Of a stretch of DNA of 64,000 bases, positions 46,814 to 54,141 are shown piece by piece. Numbering within the stretch: the stretch's first letter is position 1; each line of letters opens with the position of its first letter. The notes beneath the pieces are model-generated. The model did not search any database and was not told the DNA's origin. It worked only from the letters and a program-made list of their open reading frames with translations. Source of the DNA: Polyangium jinanense. GTDB taxonomy: Bacteria; Myxococcota; Polyangia; Polyangiales; Polyangiaceae. The translations under genes and the position numbers were made by a program. The DNA lies in NCBI RefSeq assembly GCF_028435365.1, contig NZ_JAGTJJ010000028.1, positions 1-64,000 of the forward strand, written 5' to 3'.

Positions 46814-46854
46814 AACCTCCGTGTGCACGCACCCCGTGCGCACGGAGGTTTTTT
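46814..46854 (+). terminator. Rho-independent terminator of sucA, overlapping the next gene's ribosome site
   Basis: A 16-bp stem with one G-T mismatch: arms AACCTCCGTGTGCACG (46814-46829) and CGTGCGCACGGAGGTT (46835-46850), loop CACCC, followed by T46851-T46854 (six Ts in a row counting the arm end). This is a textbook intrinsic terminator 25 bp after the sucA stop. The 3' arm contains GGAGG (46844-46848), which lies 7 nt before the ATG of the lipoprotein gene at 46856. Confidence 0.9.
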
Positions 46855-46855
46855 C

Positions 46856-47374
46856 ATGGTTCGCGTCTTCTTCGGAGTTTCAGCGCTTCTCGTCGTCTCC
46901 CTCCTCGGCTGTTCGGCCGGCGTGGGCGGCGGAGGCTCCTCGCCTGGCGATATGACCAGCACGGGCACGGGTGGCACGGGCGGTAGCGACGGCACGGGCG
47001 GCAGCGGCGGCACGGGCGGCAGCGCCGGCACGAGCGGCAGCGGCGGCACGGGCGGCAACTCCAGCACGAGCGGTGGCGGCGGCTCCGCGATGCTGACGTG
47101 CGCCGAGCTCGAAGTGGAGCTCCCGAAAGAGCGGCAGGCGATCATGAGCTGCACGGCCGACGTCCAGTGTGGCCAGGAGCTCAAGGGCACGAGCTGCGGC
47201 TGCACGCGCAACCTCGTCGCGCGCCTCGACGCGGACGCGACGCGGTTCTACGAGCTGCTCGAGCAGTGGCAAACGCTCGAATGCGAGGAGACCACCGTCG
47301 GCACCTGCGATTGCCCGAACGCGAACGGGTTCGCCTGCAAGAACGGCTTCTGCACCTGGAACTACGTCCCGTGA
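46856..47374 (+). CDS. Cysteine-rich lipoprotein with Gly/Ser/Thr linker
   Basis: A 172-residue lipoprotein. Lipobox VSLLGC is followed by a ~60-residue low-complexity Gly/Ser/Thr linker with repeated TGGS and GTGG units, typical of myxobacterial surface lipoproteins. The C-terminal domain (~80-172) has about nine Cys (CAELE, MSCTADVQCG, TSCGCT, LECEE, CDCPN, CKNGFC), likely disulphide-bonded. The ATG at 46856 is preferred: its ribosome site GGAGG sits in the 3' arm of the sucA terminator. A GTG at 46823 inside that hairpin is in frame but unlikely. Function unknown. Confidence 0.78.
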   Translation: MVRVFFGVSALLVVSLLGCSAGVGGGGSSPGDMTSTGTGGTGGSDGTGGSGGTGGSAGTSGSGGTGGNSSTSGGGGSAMLTCAELEVELPKERQAIMSCTADVQCGQELKGTSCGCTRNLVARLDADATRFYELLEQWQTLECEETTVGTCDCPNANGFACKNGFCTWNYVP

Positions 47375-47386
47375 GGGACGAGGGAC

Positions 47387-48493
47387 TCACACCTCGCCGA
47401 ACCGCACCGCATACACCGGCGGCAGGTGATTCGAGATCGTCTGCCACGAATCTCCGCCGTCCTCGCTGATCCACAAGGATCCCGTCGTCGTCCCGAACGC
47501 CAGCACGTCCCCCGTGCTGTCCACGTCCAGCCCGTGGCGGTACGTCAGATCAAACGCGTTCGTCTGCGGCAAACCCTTGTCGAGCACCGTGAAGCTCGCT
47601 CCGCCGTCGCGCGTCCGGGCCACCACCACCTTCCCATCGACCGGGATTCGCTGCTCGTCCTTCTTTGCGGGCACCACCCACGCCGTCTCTGGGTCCCGCG
47701 GGTGCACGGCCATCGTGAAGCCGAATTTGCTCGGCTTCACCGACGTCACCTCGCGCCACGTCTTTCCTCCGTCCGTCGAGCGGAAAAGCCCGTTGTGGTG
47801 CTGGGTCCAGAGCGCGTCGGGCTGCGCGGCGCAGGCCACGAGCCGGTGCGGATCCTGGATCCCCGGATCGTCTCGGCGCTCGGGCGGCATGTATTCGGCG
47901 TACATGCCCTTCGTCCGCGTCTCCCACGTCGCGCCGTCGTCCGTCGATCGCCACACGCCCCCGCAGGAAATGCCCACCGTCACGCCGCCTCGATCCACGC
48001 AGATCGAGTGAATCCCCGGCCAGTCGTAGCCGCCGCCGAACCAGCCTTTCCGGGTCGGGTGATCCCAGAGCGAGCGCACGAGCTCCCACGATTGCCCGTG
48101 GTCCTTCGATTGGAACAGCCCTCCCGGGATCGTCCCGCACCAGAGATGCCCCGGCTGATCCTCGCGGCCGGCTTCCAGGCTCCACAAGAGCTCGACCCGC
48201 TGCGGCCATTCTCGTCCGTCCGGCGTCTTTTCCGGCTCGGCTCCCTCGGGCAGCGGCGGATAGGCCGGCGCCGTGATCTCCTCCCACGTCGCGCCTACGT
48301 CCCGCGACCGCCGCAGCTTCACCCCGAAATGCCCCAGCGCGAGCGCCGCGTACAGCGACCCGTCCCGCCGATCCGGCAGCACCATCGAAACGTTGTCGCC
48401 GAGGAACGAGACCTCCGCGATCGACCATCCCGACGGCTTTCGATCGAGACGGAAAAGCCCTTTGCGTGTCGCCACGAACAACTTGCTCGACAT
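47387..48493 (-). CDS. BNR/sialidase-like beta-propeller protein
   Basis: A 368-residue protein without signal peptide, made of BNR/Asp-box repeats of the form S-x-D-x-G-x-T/S-W: RSRDVGATW, QSKDHGQSW, RSTDDGATW, RSTDGGKTW, RTRDGGASF and ISEDGGDSW. This indicates a propeller as in sialidases and plant photosystem factor-like proteins. The classic sialidase Arg-Ile-Pro and catalytic Tyr/Glu are not evident, so enzymatic activity should not be assumed. It is 6 bp downstream of the MoaD-like gene on the same strand and probably co-transcribed. Confidence 0.88.
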   Translation of the reverse strand: MSSKLFVATRKGLFRLDRKPSGWSIAEVSFLGDNVSMVLPDRRDGSLYAALALGHFGVKLRRSRDVGATWEEITAPAYPPLPEGAEPEKTPDGREWPQRVELLWSLEAGREDQPGHLWCGTIPGGLFQSKDHGQSWELVRSLWDHPTRKGWFGGGYDWPGIHSICVDRGGVTVGISCGGVWRSTDDGATWETRTKGMYAEYMPPERRDDPGIQDPHRLVACAAQPDALWTQHHNGLFRSTDGGKTWREVTSVKPSKFGFTMAVHPRDPETAWVVPAKKDEQRIPVDGKVVVARTRDGGASFTVLDKGLPQTNAFDLTYRHGLDVDSTGDVLAFGTTTGSLWISEDGGDSWQTISNHLPPVYAVRFGEV

Positions 48494-48499
48494 GGACCT

Positions 48500-48769
48500 C
48501 TAACCCCCGGAAAGCGCTTGCATTACGTAGATCACCGAGCCCTCGCCCACGGCGTCCCCGAGGCTCGACCGATCCGTCGCCTGATTGCCGTCGACGAAGA
48601 TCACCACGTGCTTCCGCACGACGCCTTGCTCGTCGAGGACGTAGCCCCGCACGGCCGGCTCCGCGGCGAAATACGTGTCGAGGGCCTCGCGGACGGTGCG
48701 CCCTTCGACGTCACGCGCCGGGCAGGGCACGTGCCTCGCGATATGCTGGGTGAACGTGACGCGCGGCAT
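48500..48769 (-). CDS. MoaD/ThiS family ubiquitin-like sulfur carrier
   Basis: An 89-residue beta-grasp protein ending in a C-terminal Gly-Gly (ALSGG), the terminus that MoaD/ThiS proteins use to carry sulfur after adenylation by an E1-like enzyme. The pattern VEGRTVREALDTYF, VLDEQGVVRKHVVIFVDG, LGDAVGEGSVIYVMQALSGG fits the family. No E1-like adenylase, moaE or thiazole gene is adjacent; its only operon partner is the BNR-propeller gene 6 bp downstream. The ATG at 48769 matches the family N-terminus; the open frame extends upstream without protein-like sequence. Confidence 0.85.
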   Translation of the reverse strand: MPRVTFTQHIARHVPCPARDVEGRTVREALDTYFAAEPAVRGYVLDEQGVVRKHVVIFVDGNQATDRSSLGDAVGEGSVIYVMQALSGG

Positions 48770-48975
48770 GCAGCAAGCAGCGTCGCGGACGGGGTGCGGG
48801 TTTGTCAAGGCCGTCTTTTCCTTCTTGGAGGAATTTCCCGCCGCCTCCATCAGGCACGGCCCGACTTGCCTGCCCGGAGGCGGCCTCTTCCGTCTTCCGC
48901 GGAATGAAATCCGTCCCTTGAGATACTACTTACGTGTGATTGCTTTTTGACGCCGAGCGGGTGGAACATCGCACC

Positions 48976-51492
48976 ATGGGAAATCCCCCGCGCGACCACG
49001 CTGGCGATCGCGAAAGGCGAGAACCAGGCAAACACGACTCTGGACTGTTCCTGGCCGAACGGGGATTTCGCGCGCTGGAAGAAGAAGGAGACGTCGACGC
49101 GGGGCAGGGGGTGGCCGCCTTGCGCGAGAGTGAGGAGCGCTTCCGGCTGGCGACCGAGGCCATCCGCGGCATGGTCTACGACTGGGATTTCCCGACGAAC
49201 CGCGTCTGGCGCTCCAGCGGCCTCATCGAGATGCTCGGCTTCTGGCCCGAGGAGATCCCGACCACCGACAGATGGTGGCGCAGCCGCATCCACACCGACG
49301 ACCTGAAGAGCTTCTCCGGCCGCACCACGATCCGCAGCAAGAATCAGCCCGTCATCGACGCGGAGTACCGCATCCGCCATCGCGACGGCCACTGGGTCTG
49401 GGTCTGGGACCACGCCCGGCTGATCCACGACGAGATGGGCACGCCCGTCCGCTTGATTGGCTGCGTCATCAGCATCGACGCCCGCAAGCGCGCCGAACAG
49501 GCCCTCTGCGAAAGCGAGGAGCGCTTCCGCGCCATGGCCGACACCGTGCCCGAGATCCTTTTCACGGCGCTCGCCGACGGCCGCGGCGAATACATGAACC
49601 AGCGCATGCACGAGTACACGGGCATGTGCGGCCCGGACGACGTCGCCTGGATGCAATGGATCCACCCCGACGACATCCCCGCCGTTCGCGCCCACTGGAC
49701 CGAGGTGATGACGGCGCGCGTCGAGGCCGAGCCCGTCGCCGTGGAGTTCCGCTTGCGGGGCAAGGATGGCTCGTACCGATGGTTCTGCTGCCGCGCGCGG
49801 CCGATCCGCAACGAGAAGGGCGCCATCACGAAATGGTTCGGCGCCGCGGCCGACGTGCACGACTTCAAGGCCGCGCAGCAAGCCCTGCGCGAGAGCGAGG
49901 AACACCTCCGCCTCGCCACCGAGGCCGGCGGCGTCGGGACCTTCTCGTTCGACCTCCTCGAACGCCAGGCCTTCTGCTCGGCGACGACCCGCAAGCTGCT
50001 CGGGCTGCCCGAGAGCGCGGTCTTCCAGCGGAGGCTTCTTTTATCGTGCGTGCACCCGGACGATCGCTCGGAGGTCAACCGCGCCACGCGCTGCGCCTTC
50101 GAAGCCGAGGAGCCGTGCCGCTCGCAGTTCCGCATCCTGCGCGGCGGCCAGGAGGTGCGCTGGATCGAGCTCATGGCGCACGTGCGCAGGGACGGCGAAG
50201 GCAAACCCGCGGCCCTCTACGGCGCGCTGATCGACGTGACCGAGCGCAAGCGGCTCGAAGAGGAGCGCGACGCGCTGCTCGACAGCGAGCGGGCCGCGCG
50301 TCGCGACGCCGAGCGAGCGAACCGACTCAAGGACGACTTTCTGGCCATCGTCTCCCACGAGCTCCGCGCGCCGCTCAACGCCATCCTCGGCTGGTCCGAC
50401 ATGCTCCGCCGGGGCGTGCTCTCGCAGCAGAGCACGAGCAAGGCGCTCGACGTGATCGAGCGCAACGCTGCCCTGCTCGGCCGCCTGATGGGCGACATGC
50501 TCGACACGGAGCGCATCCGCGTCGGCAAGCTCAAGCTCGACGCGTCCCTCTGCGACCTCTCCCGCGCGGTCGACGTCGCCCTCGAGACCATGCGCCCCAT
50601 GGCGAACGAGCGTCAGATCAAGCTCGAGCGCAAAGACGCGCTCACGGCCGTGCAGGTGCTCGGCGATCCGGCGCGCTTGCAGCAGATCGTGTGCAACCTC
50701 CTCAGCAACGCCATCAAGTTCAGCGCGCCCGGCGGCACCACGGAGGTCTCGCTCGTGTGCGCGGGCTCCTCCGTGACGCTCACCGTGCGCGACGACGGCC
50801 TCGGCATCCGGCCCGACCTCTTGCCGCACGTCTTCGAAAAATTCCGGCAGGCGGATGCGTCGTCGGTGCGGCGGCAAGGCGGGCTCGGCCTTGGGCTCTC
50901 GATCGTGAAGGACCTCGTGGTGCTCCACGGCGGCACGGTGCGAGCCGAGAGCGAGGGGATCGGCCGCGGCGCGACGTTCCTCGTCGAGCTCCCGCTCGCG
51001 GCGGAGGACCCTGCCACGCCGCCTACGACACGCGAGGAAGGCCCCTCCCTCGAAGGACTCCACGTCCTCGTCGTGGACGACGAGCAAGGCGCGCGGGAGG
51101 TCCTTTCACGCCTGCTCGGCGAGGAGGGCGCCGAGACCCGGACGGCGTCGAGCGCGGCGGAGGCGCTGCGCGTCATCCAGTCCGGCTGGCCCTCCGTGGT
51201 GCTGAGCGAGCTTGGTTTGCCGGGGGAGGACGGGTTTCACCTGGTCCGCGCCGTGCGTAACGACGAGCTTGCCGCGTCGCTCCCCGTCGTCGCCGTCACG
51301 GCCTTCACCCGCGACGCCGATCGCGCCCGAGCTTTGCGCGCGGGCTTCGACGGCCACGTCGGAAAACCCATCGAGCCGCATCGCCTGCTCGACGAGCTCA
51401 CCCGGATCCTCGGGACGGTCGCGCCTACCAGCGGTGGTACGCGGGATGGCCCTCTTTCACCGCGACGAACGTCCCGCGGCACGTCGCCGTGA
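48976..51492 (+). CDS. Hybrid histidine kinase with three PAS domains and an atypical receiver
   Basis: An 838-residue cytoplasmic sensor kinase. Three PAS domains lie at ~45-165, 170-290 and 295-420, the first two PAS_3-like (WWRSRIHTDDL; WMQWIHPDDIPAV). HisKA ~445-510 has His in AIVSHELRAPLNAI. HATPase_c ~555-665 has LLSNAIKF, DDGLGI and GGLGLGLSIV. A C-terminal receiver spans ~695-815 and keeps the acidic pair (VVDDEQG), switch Thr (VAVTAF) and Lys (VGKPIEP). Its phospho-acceptor position reads VVLSELGLPGEDG, with Glu at residue 745 instead of Asp. It overlaps the convergent thioesterase gene by 68 bp. Confidence 0.92.
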   Translation: MGNPPRDHAGDRERREPGKHDSGLFLAERGFRALEEEGDVDAGQGVAALRESEERFRLATEAIRGMVYDWDFPTNRVWRSSGLIEMLGFWPEEIPTTDRWWRSRIHTDDLKSFSGRTTIRSKNQPVIDAEYRIRHRDGHWVWVWDHARLIHDEMGTPVRLIGCVISIDARKRAEQALCESEERFRAMADTVPEILFTALADGRGEYMNQRMHEYTGMCGPDDVAWMQWIHPDDIPAVRAHWTEVMTARVEAEPVAVEFRLRGKDGSYRWFCCRARPIRNEKGAITKWFGAAADVHDFKAAQQALRESEEHLRLATEAGGVGTFSFDLLERQAFCSATTRKLLGLPESAVFQRRLLLSCVHPDDRSEVNRATRCAFEAEEPCRSQFRILRGGQEVRWIELMAHVRRDGEGKPAALYGALIDVTERKRLEEERDALLDSERAARRDAERANRLKDDFLAIVSHELRAPLNAILGWSDMLRRGVLSQQSTSKALDVIERNAALLGRLMGDMLDTERIRVGKLKLDASLCDLSRAVDVALETMRPMANERQIKLERKDALTAVQVLGDPARLQQIVCNLLSNAIKFSAPGGTTEVSLVCAGSSVTLTVRDDGLGIRPDLLPHVFEKFRQADASSVRRQGGLGLGLSIVKDLVVLHGGTVRAESEGIGRGATFLVELPLAAEDPATPPTTREEGPSLEGLHVLVVDDEQGAREVLSRLLGEEGAETRTASSAAEALRVIQSGWPSVVLSELGLPGEDGFHLVRAVRNDELAASLPVVAVTAFTRDADRARALRAGFDGHVGKPIEPHRLLDELTRILGTVAPTSGGTRDGPLSPRRTSRGTSP

Positions 51493-51892
51493 CCTTCCCG
51501 CCGGCCTCGAGCGTCGCCTCGATCGCGCATCGATCGTCGGCCACCTCGACCACGCGCGCCTTGAGATGCACGGGCCCGAGCGGCGTCGGCCGCCGAAGCT
51601 TTACGTGGAAATCGGCCGTCACCGTGCACGGGGGTTTGTCGAGGCCCCCTCGCTCCATCAGGTGATGCGCCGCCGTCCAGTTCGAATGGCAATCGAGCAG
51701 CGCGCCGATGATCCCGCCGTTGAGCATGCCCGGGAACGCCTGGTGGTACGGCTCGGGCACCCACGTGGCGACGACCTCGTCTCCTTCCACGTGGCTCTTG
51801 ATCCGGAGCCCCTTCTCGTTTGCCGGCCCGCAGCCGAAGCAACAGCTCTGGGGCGCGTAGCGGTCCTGCAAGCTTTGCTGATCCATCTTCAT
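51425..51892 (-). CDS. PaaI-like hotdog-fold thioesterase
   Basis: A 155-residue hotdog protein of the PaaI/acyl-CoA thioesterase type, which hydrolyses acyl-CoA thioesters. The hotdog helix region reads FPGMLNGGIIGALLDCHSNW, with Asp at the typical active-site position, then TADFHVKLRRPTPLGPVHL. The N-terminus carries a small Cys cluster (SCCFGCGPANE), as seen in a subset of these proteins. Start at 51892 or 51886; GAGGG fits the second better (8 nt). It overlaps the hybrid kinase 3' end by 68 bp on the other strand and follows the SDR gene by 4 bp. Confidence 0.88.
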   Translation of the reverse strand: MKMDQQSLQDRYAPQSCCFGCGPANEKGLRIKSHVEGDEVVATWVPEPYHQAFPGMLNGGIIGALLDCHSNWTAAHHLMERGGLDKPPCTVTADFHVKLRRPTPLGPVHLKARVVEVADDRCAIEATLEAGGKVTATCRGTFVAVKEGHPAYHRW

Positions 51893-51896
51893 TCCC

Positions 51897-52664
51897 TCAC
51901 GCGATGGTCATGCCGCCATCGACCACGATCGTCTGCCCCGTGAGGAACGATGCCGCATCCGAAGCGAGGTACAGCGCCGCCCCGGCGATCTCGTCCGGCT
52001 GCCCGTACCTTCCGATCGGCGTCCGCGCCACGACCCGCTCGACGAGATCCTTGTTGTGCACGATCGCCGCGGCGAACCGTGTATCCACGAGCCCCGGCGC
52101 GATCGCGTTGACGCGGATCCCAGAGGCCGCGAGCTCGACCGCCATCGTCTGCGTCATCGACACGACCGCGGCCTTGGTCATCCCGTACACGCCTTGCAAC
52201 GGCGCCGCCGAGAGCCCCGCCACGCTCGTCACGTTCACGATCGCGCCAGGCGCGTTGCGATCGACGAGATGCCGGACGAGCTCACGCGACGTGTAGAAGT
52301 ACCCCTTCAGGTTGACCTCGATCGTCTTGTCGAACGCCGTGTCGTCCGCCGTCATGAGCGGCCCGAAATGAGGGTTCGTCGCGGCGTTGTTGACGAGGAC
52401 GTCCACCTTCCCGAACGTCGCGATCACCTGCTGGAAGAGCTTCTGCACATCGTCGGCCTTGCCCGTGTGGCAGGTGAAGGCCTCCACGGTCACGCCCTCC
52501 TTGCGCAGCCGCTCGACCGCGGCGTCGAGCCCTTCCTTTTTTCTCGACGCGATCGCCACCTTCGCTCCGCTCTGCCCGAGCGCTTTGGCGATCGACTCGC
52601 CGATCCCTCGGCTGCCTCCGGTCACGATCGCGACCTTGCCTTCGACGTGGATGAAGCTCGTCAT
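51897..52664 (-). CDS. Short-chain dehydrogenase/reductase (SDR)
   Basis: A 255-residue classical SDR. The cofactor motif is VTGGSRGIGES, the structural motif VLVNNAATN, the catalytic Ser in VTSVAG and the pair Y-x3-K in YGMTKAA. The C-terminal IAPGLVDTRF and VDGGM are standard. The basic residue after strand 2 (ASRKKEG) favours NADP(H). Substrate is unknown. It lies 4 bp upstream of the thioesterase gene, so the pair may act on a shared acyl-CoA pathway; that is inference. Confidence 0.93.
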   Translation of the reverse strand: MTSFIHVEGKVAIVTGGSRGIGESIAKALGQSGAKVAIASRKKEGLDAAVERLRKEGVTVEAFTCHTGKADDVQKLFQQVIATFGKVDVLVNNAATNPHFGPLMTADDTAFDKTIEVNLKGYFYTSRELVRHLVDRNAPGAIVNVTSVAGLSAAPLQGVYGMTKAAVVSMTQTMAVELAASGIRVNAIAPGLVDTRFAAAIVHNKDLVERVVARTPIGRYGQPDEIAGAALYLASDAASFLTGQTIVVDGGMTIA

Positions 52665-52899
52665 CTTGCGGCGGCATCCTCGCGAATCCCCGCCGGCTTG
52701 CCAAGCAAGGTTTTTGCTTCACACGCCCGAGCGAGCTCGGCTCGTGTGCAGTAGGCGCCTGCTCGTTCGGCCATCCATGGCGGGCCTCGCTCGTTTCGAC
52801 GGGAACATGCTGCTCGTCCCCGCCTGGCACGTACGCTGCTCCACCCCTCGCCGCGGGCGGCGCTCGATTCCGGCGCCCGAAGCCAGGGGGAATGAAGCC

Positions 52900-53610
52900 A
52901 TGACACGAACGATGGGAATCGCGGTCGCGACGTTCGCGCTCGCCGCGGCGAGCGCCAGCACGGCCTCGGCGCAAACGTTGATGCGCGAGACCGAAATGGA
53001 GCGCGCGGGCCAGATTGGCGCACCGCTGAACGCTGTCGAGATCCAGGTCGATTCGGGCTACAACCAGGGCTTCGGCCCGTCCGTGCCCGCGACCCAGGGC
53101 ACGCAAGCGACAGGCCTCGGAGGCGCGGGCCTCGGCGCGGGCCTCGGCCTCCACTACCGCGCGAATCCGTATTCGTCGGTCGGTATCAACGGCAGTTACA
53201 GCATGCAAAACCTCCCGCGTGGCGCGGAGATGCGCGGCGCGACCGCGGGCATCGACGGCGCCTTCCACATGAGCCCCTACTCGCGCCTGGACCCTTGGGT
53301 CTCGGTCGGCGCCGGGTATCGCATGATGTGGGAGCAACCCACGGGCCAGAACAACGACGTGTTCATCCACGGCTTCCAGCTCGCGAAGGCCAAGATCGGC
53401 GTCGACATCCGCGTGAGCGAGAGTGTCGCGCTCGCCCCGACGCTCGGCGGCGATCTCAGCATGTTCCTCTGGCGCAACCCCGAGGGCCGCGTCGGGACGC
53501 AGACGGTCGACACGCCGCGCCTGAACGCCTTCGTCTTCGCGGGTGTCACGGGCCGCTTCGACGCCGGTGGAGAGCGTGCTCGCCCGGTGACGATCGTGGG
53601 TCGCCGGTAA
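52900..53610 (+). CDS. Outer-membrane beta-barrel-like secreted protein
   Basis: A 236-residue protein with a signal peptide cleaved near ASAQ. The mature part has alternating hydrophobic/polar strands with aromatic girdle residues (AGLGLHYRANPY, SVGINGSYSM, ATAGIDGAFHMSPY, WVSVGAGYRMMW, KIGVDIRVSESVALAP, FVFAGVTGRF), consistent with an eight-strand OmpA/OmpW-like barrel. No specific family is recognised. AGGGGGA about 8 nt before the ATG at 52900 fixes the start. The 235-base gap upstream to the divergent SDR shows nothing clear. Confidence 0.75.
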   Translation: MTRTMGIAVATFALAAASASTASAQTLMRETEMERAGQIGAPLNAVEIQVDSGYNQGFGPSVPATQGTQATGLGGAGLGAGLGLHYRANPYSSVGINGSYSMQNLPRGAEMRGATAGIDGAFHMSPYSRLDPWVSVGAGYRMMWEQPTGQNNDVFIHGFQLAKAKIGVDIRVSESVALAPTLGGDLSMFLWRNPEGRVGTQTVDTPRLNAFVFAGVTGRFDAGGERARPVTIVGRR

Positions 53611-53727
53611 AATCAGCACGCGTCACCACGCGTGTGAGGGGGCGGGCCTGGGTCCTGCCCCCTCGTTTCATTTCGCGTGTCGCGCCTGGCCATGTGCCTC
53701 GGGCGGCGGTATGTGCCGAAGCCGCCG

Positions 53728-54093
53728 ATGAAGCTCTTCGTGCTCCTTGCGATCCTCACGGATTGCCGCCGCGACACCCTCGACAGCCCGGACGCGCTTC
53801 GCGCCGCGCTCGACGCCGCCGTCGCGGCGGGCCCCTTCACGGGCCTCGGCACGCTCGTCGTTCCGTTTTCGCCGCAGGGCGTCACCGCGTGCGCCGTCGT
53901 CGGCGAGAGCCACATCGCGCTGCACACGTGGCCCGAGGAAGGCAGGCTCTTCGTCGACGTCGCCTCGTGCAGCACGAAGGAGAGTGTCGAGCGTGCGCTC
54001 GATGCGATCCGCGCCGTGTTCCCGGAGGGAAAACTGGCCGTGCTCGATGAGCGCGTGCTCGATGGTGGCGTGATCTCCAGCGTTGCCCGGTGA
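53728..54093 (+). CDS. speD: S-adenosylmethionine decarboxylase proenzyme (prokaryotic type)
   Basis: A 121-residue SpeD-like enzyme. The self-cleavage motif is GESHIALHTWPEEG: cleavage before Ser61 creates the pyruvoyl cofactor and His66 aids processing. The catalytic Cys follows in VDVASCSTKESVERAL. It decarboxylates S-adenosylmethionine to supply aminopropyl groups for spermidine. The N-terminus departs from the usual G-(R/K)-H start, so the start is uncertain: GTG 53677, ATG 53692 and ATG 53728 are all in frame. speE is not in the window. It is 48 bp upstream of the peptide transporter gene. Confidence 0.88.
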   Translation: MKLFVLLAILTDCRRDTLDSPDALRAALDAAVAAGPFTGLGTLVVPFSPQGVTACAVVGESHIALHTWPEEGRLFVDVASCSTKESVERALDAIRAVFPEGKLAVLDERVLDGGVISSVAR

Positions 54094-54141
54094 CACGCGG
54101 GCCTTGCGGTCGTCATAGAGGCCGCGTAAAACCGCGTCCCG

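Noticed and set aside
42434..46843. A 1469-residue minus-strand open frame opposite sucA, running into pgi
   Set aside because: It is antisense to a clear sucA coding region with full motifs. The apparent protein is Arg/Asp/Glu/Val-rich shadow sequence without recognisable folds.
52282..53619. Minus-strand 445-residue open frame across the SDR gene and barrel protein
   Set aside because: It is a shadow of two genes with good motifs in other frames; no domain is present.
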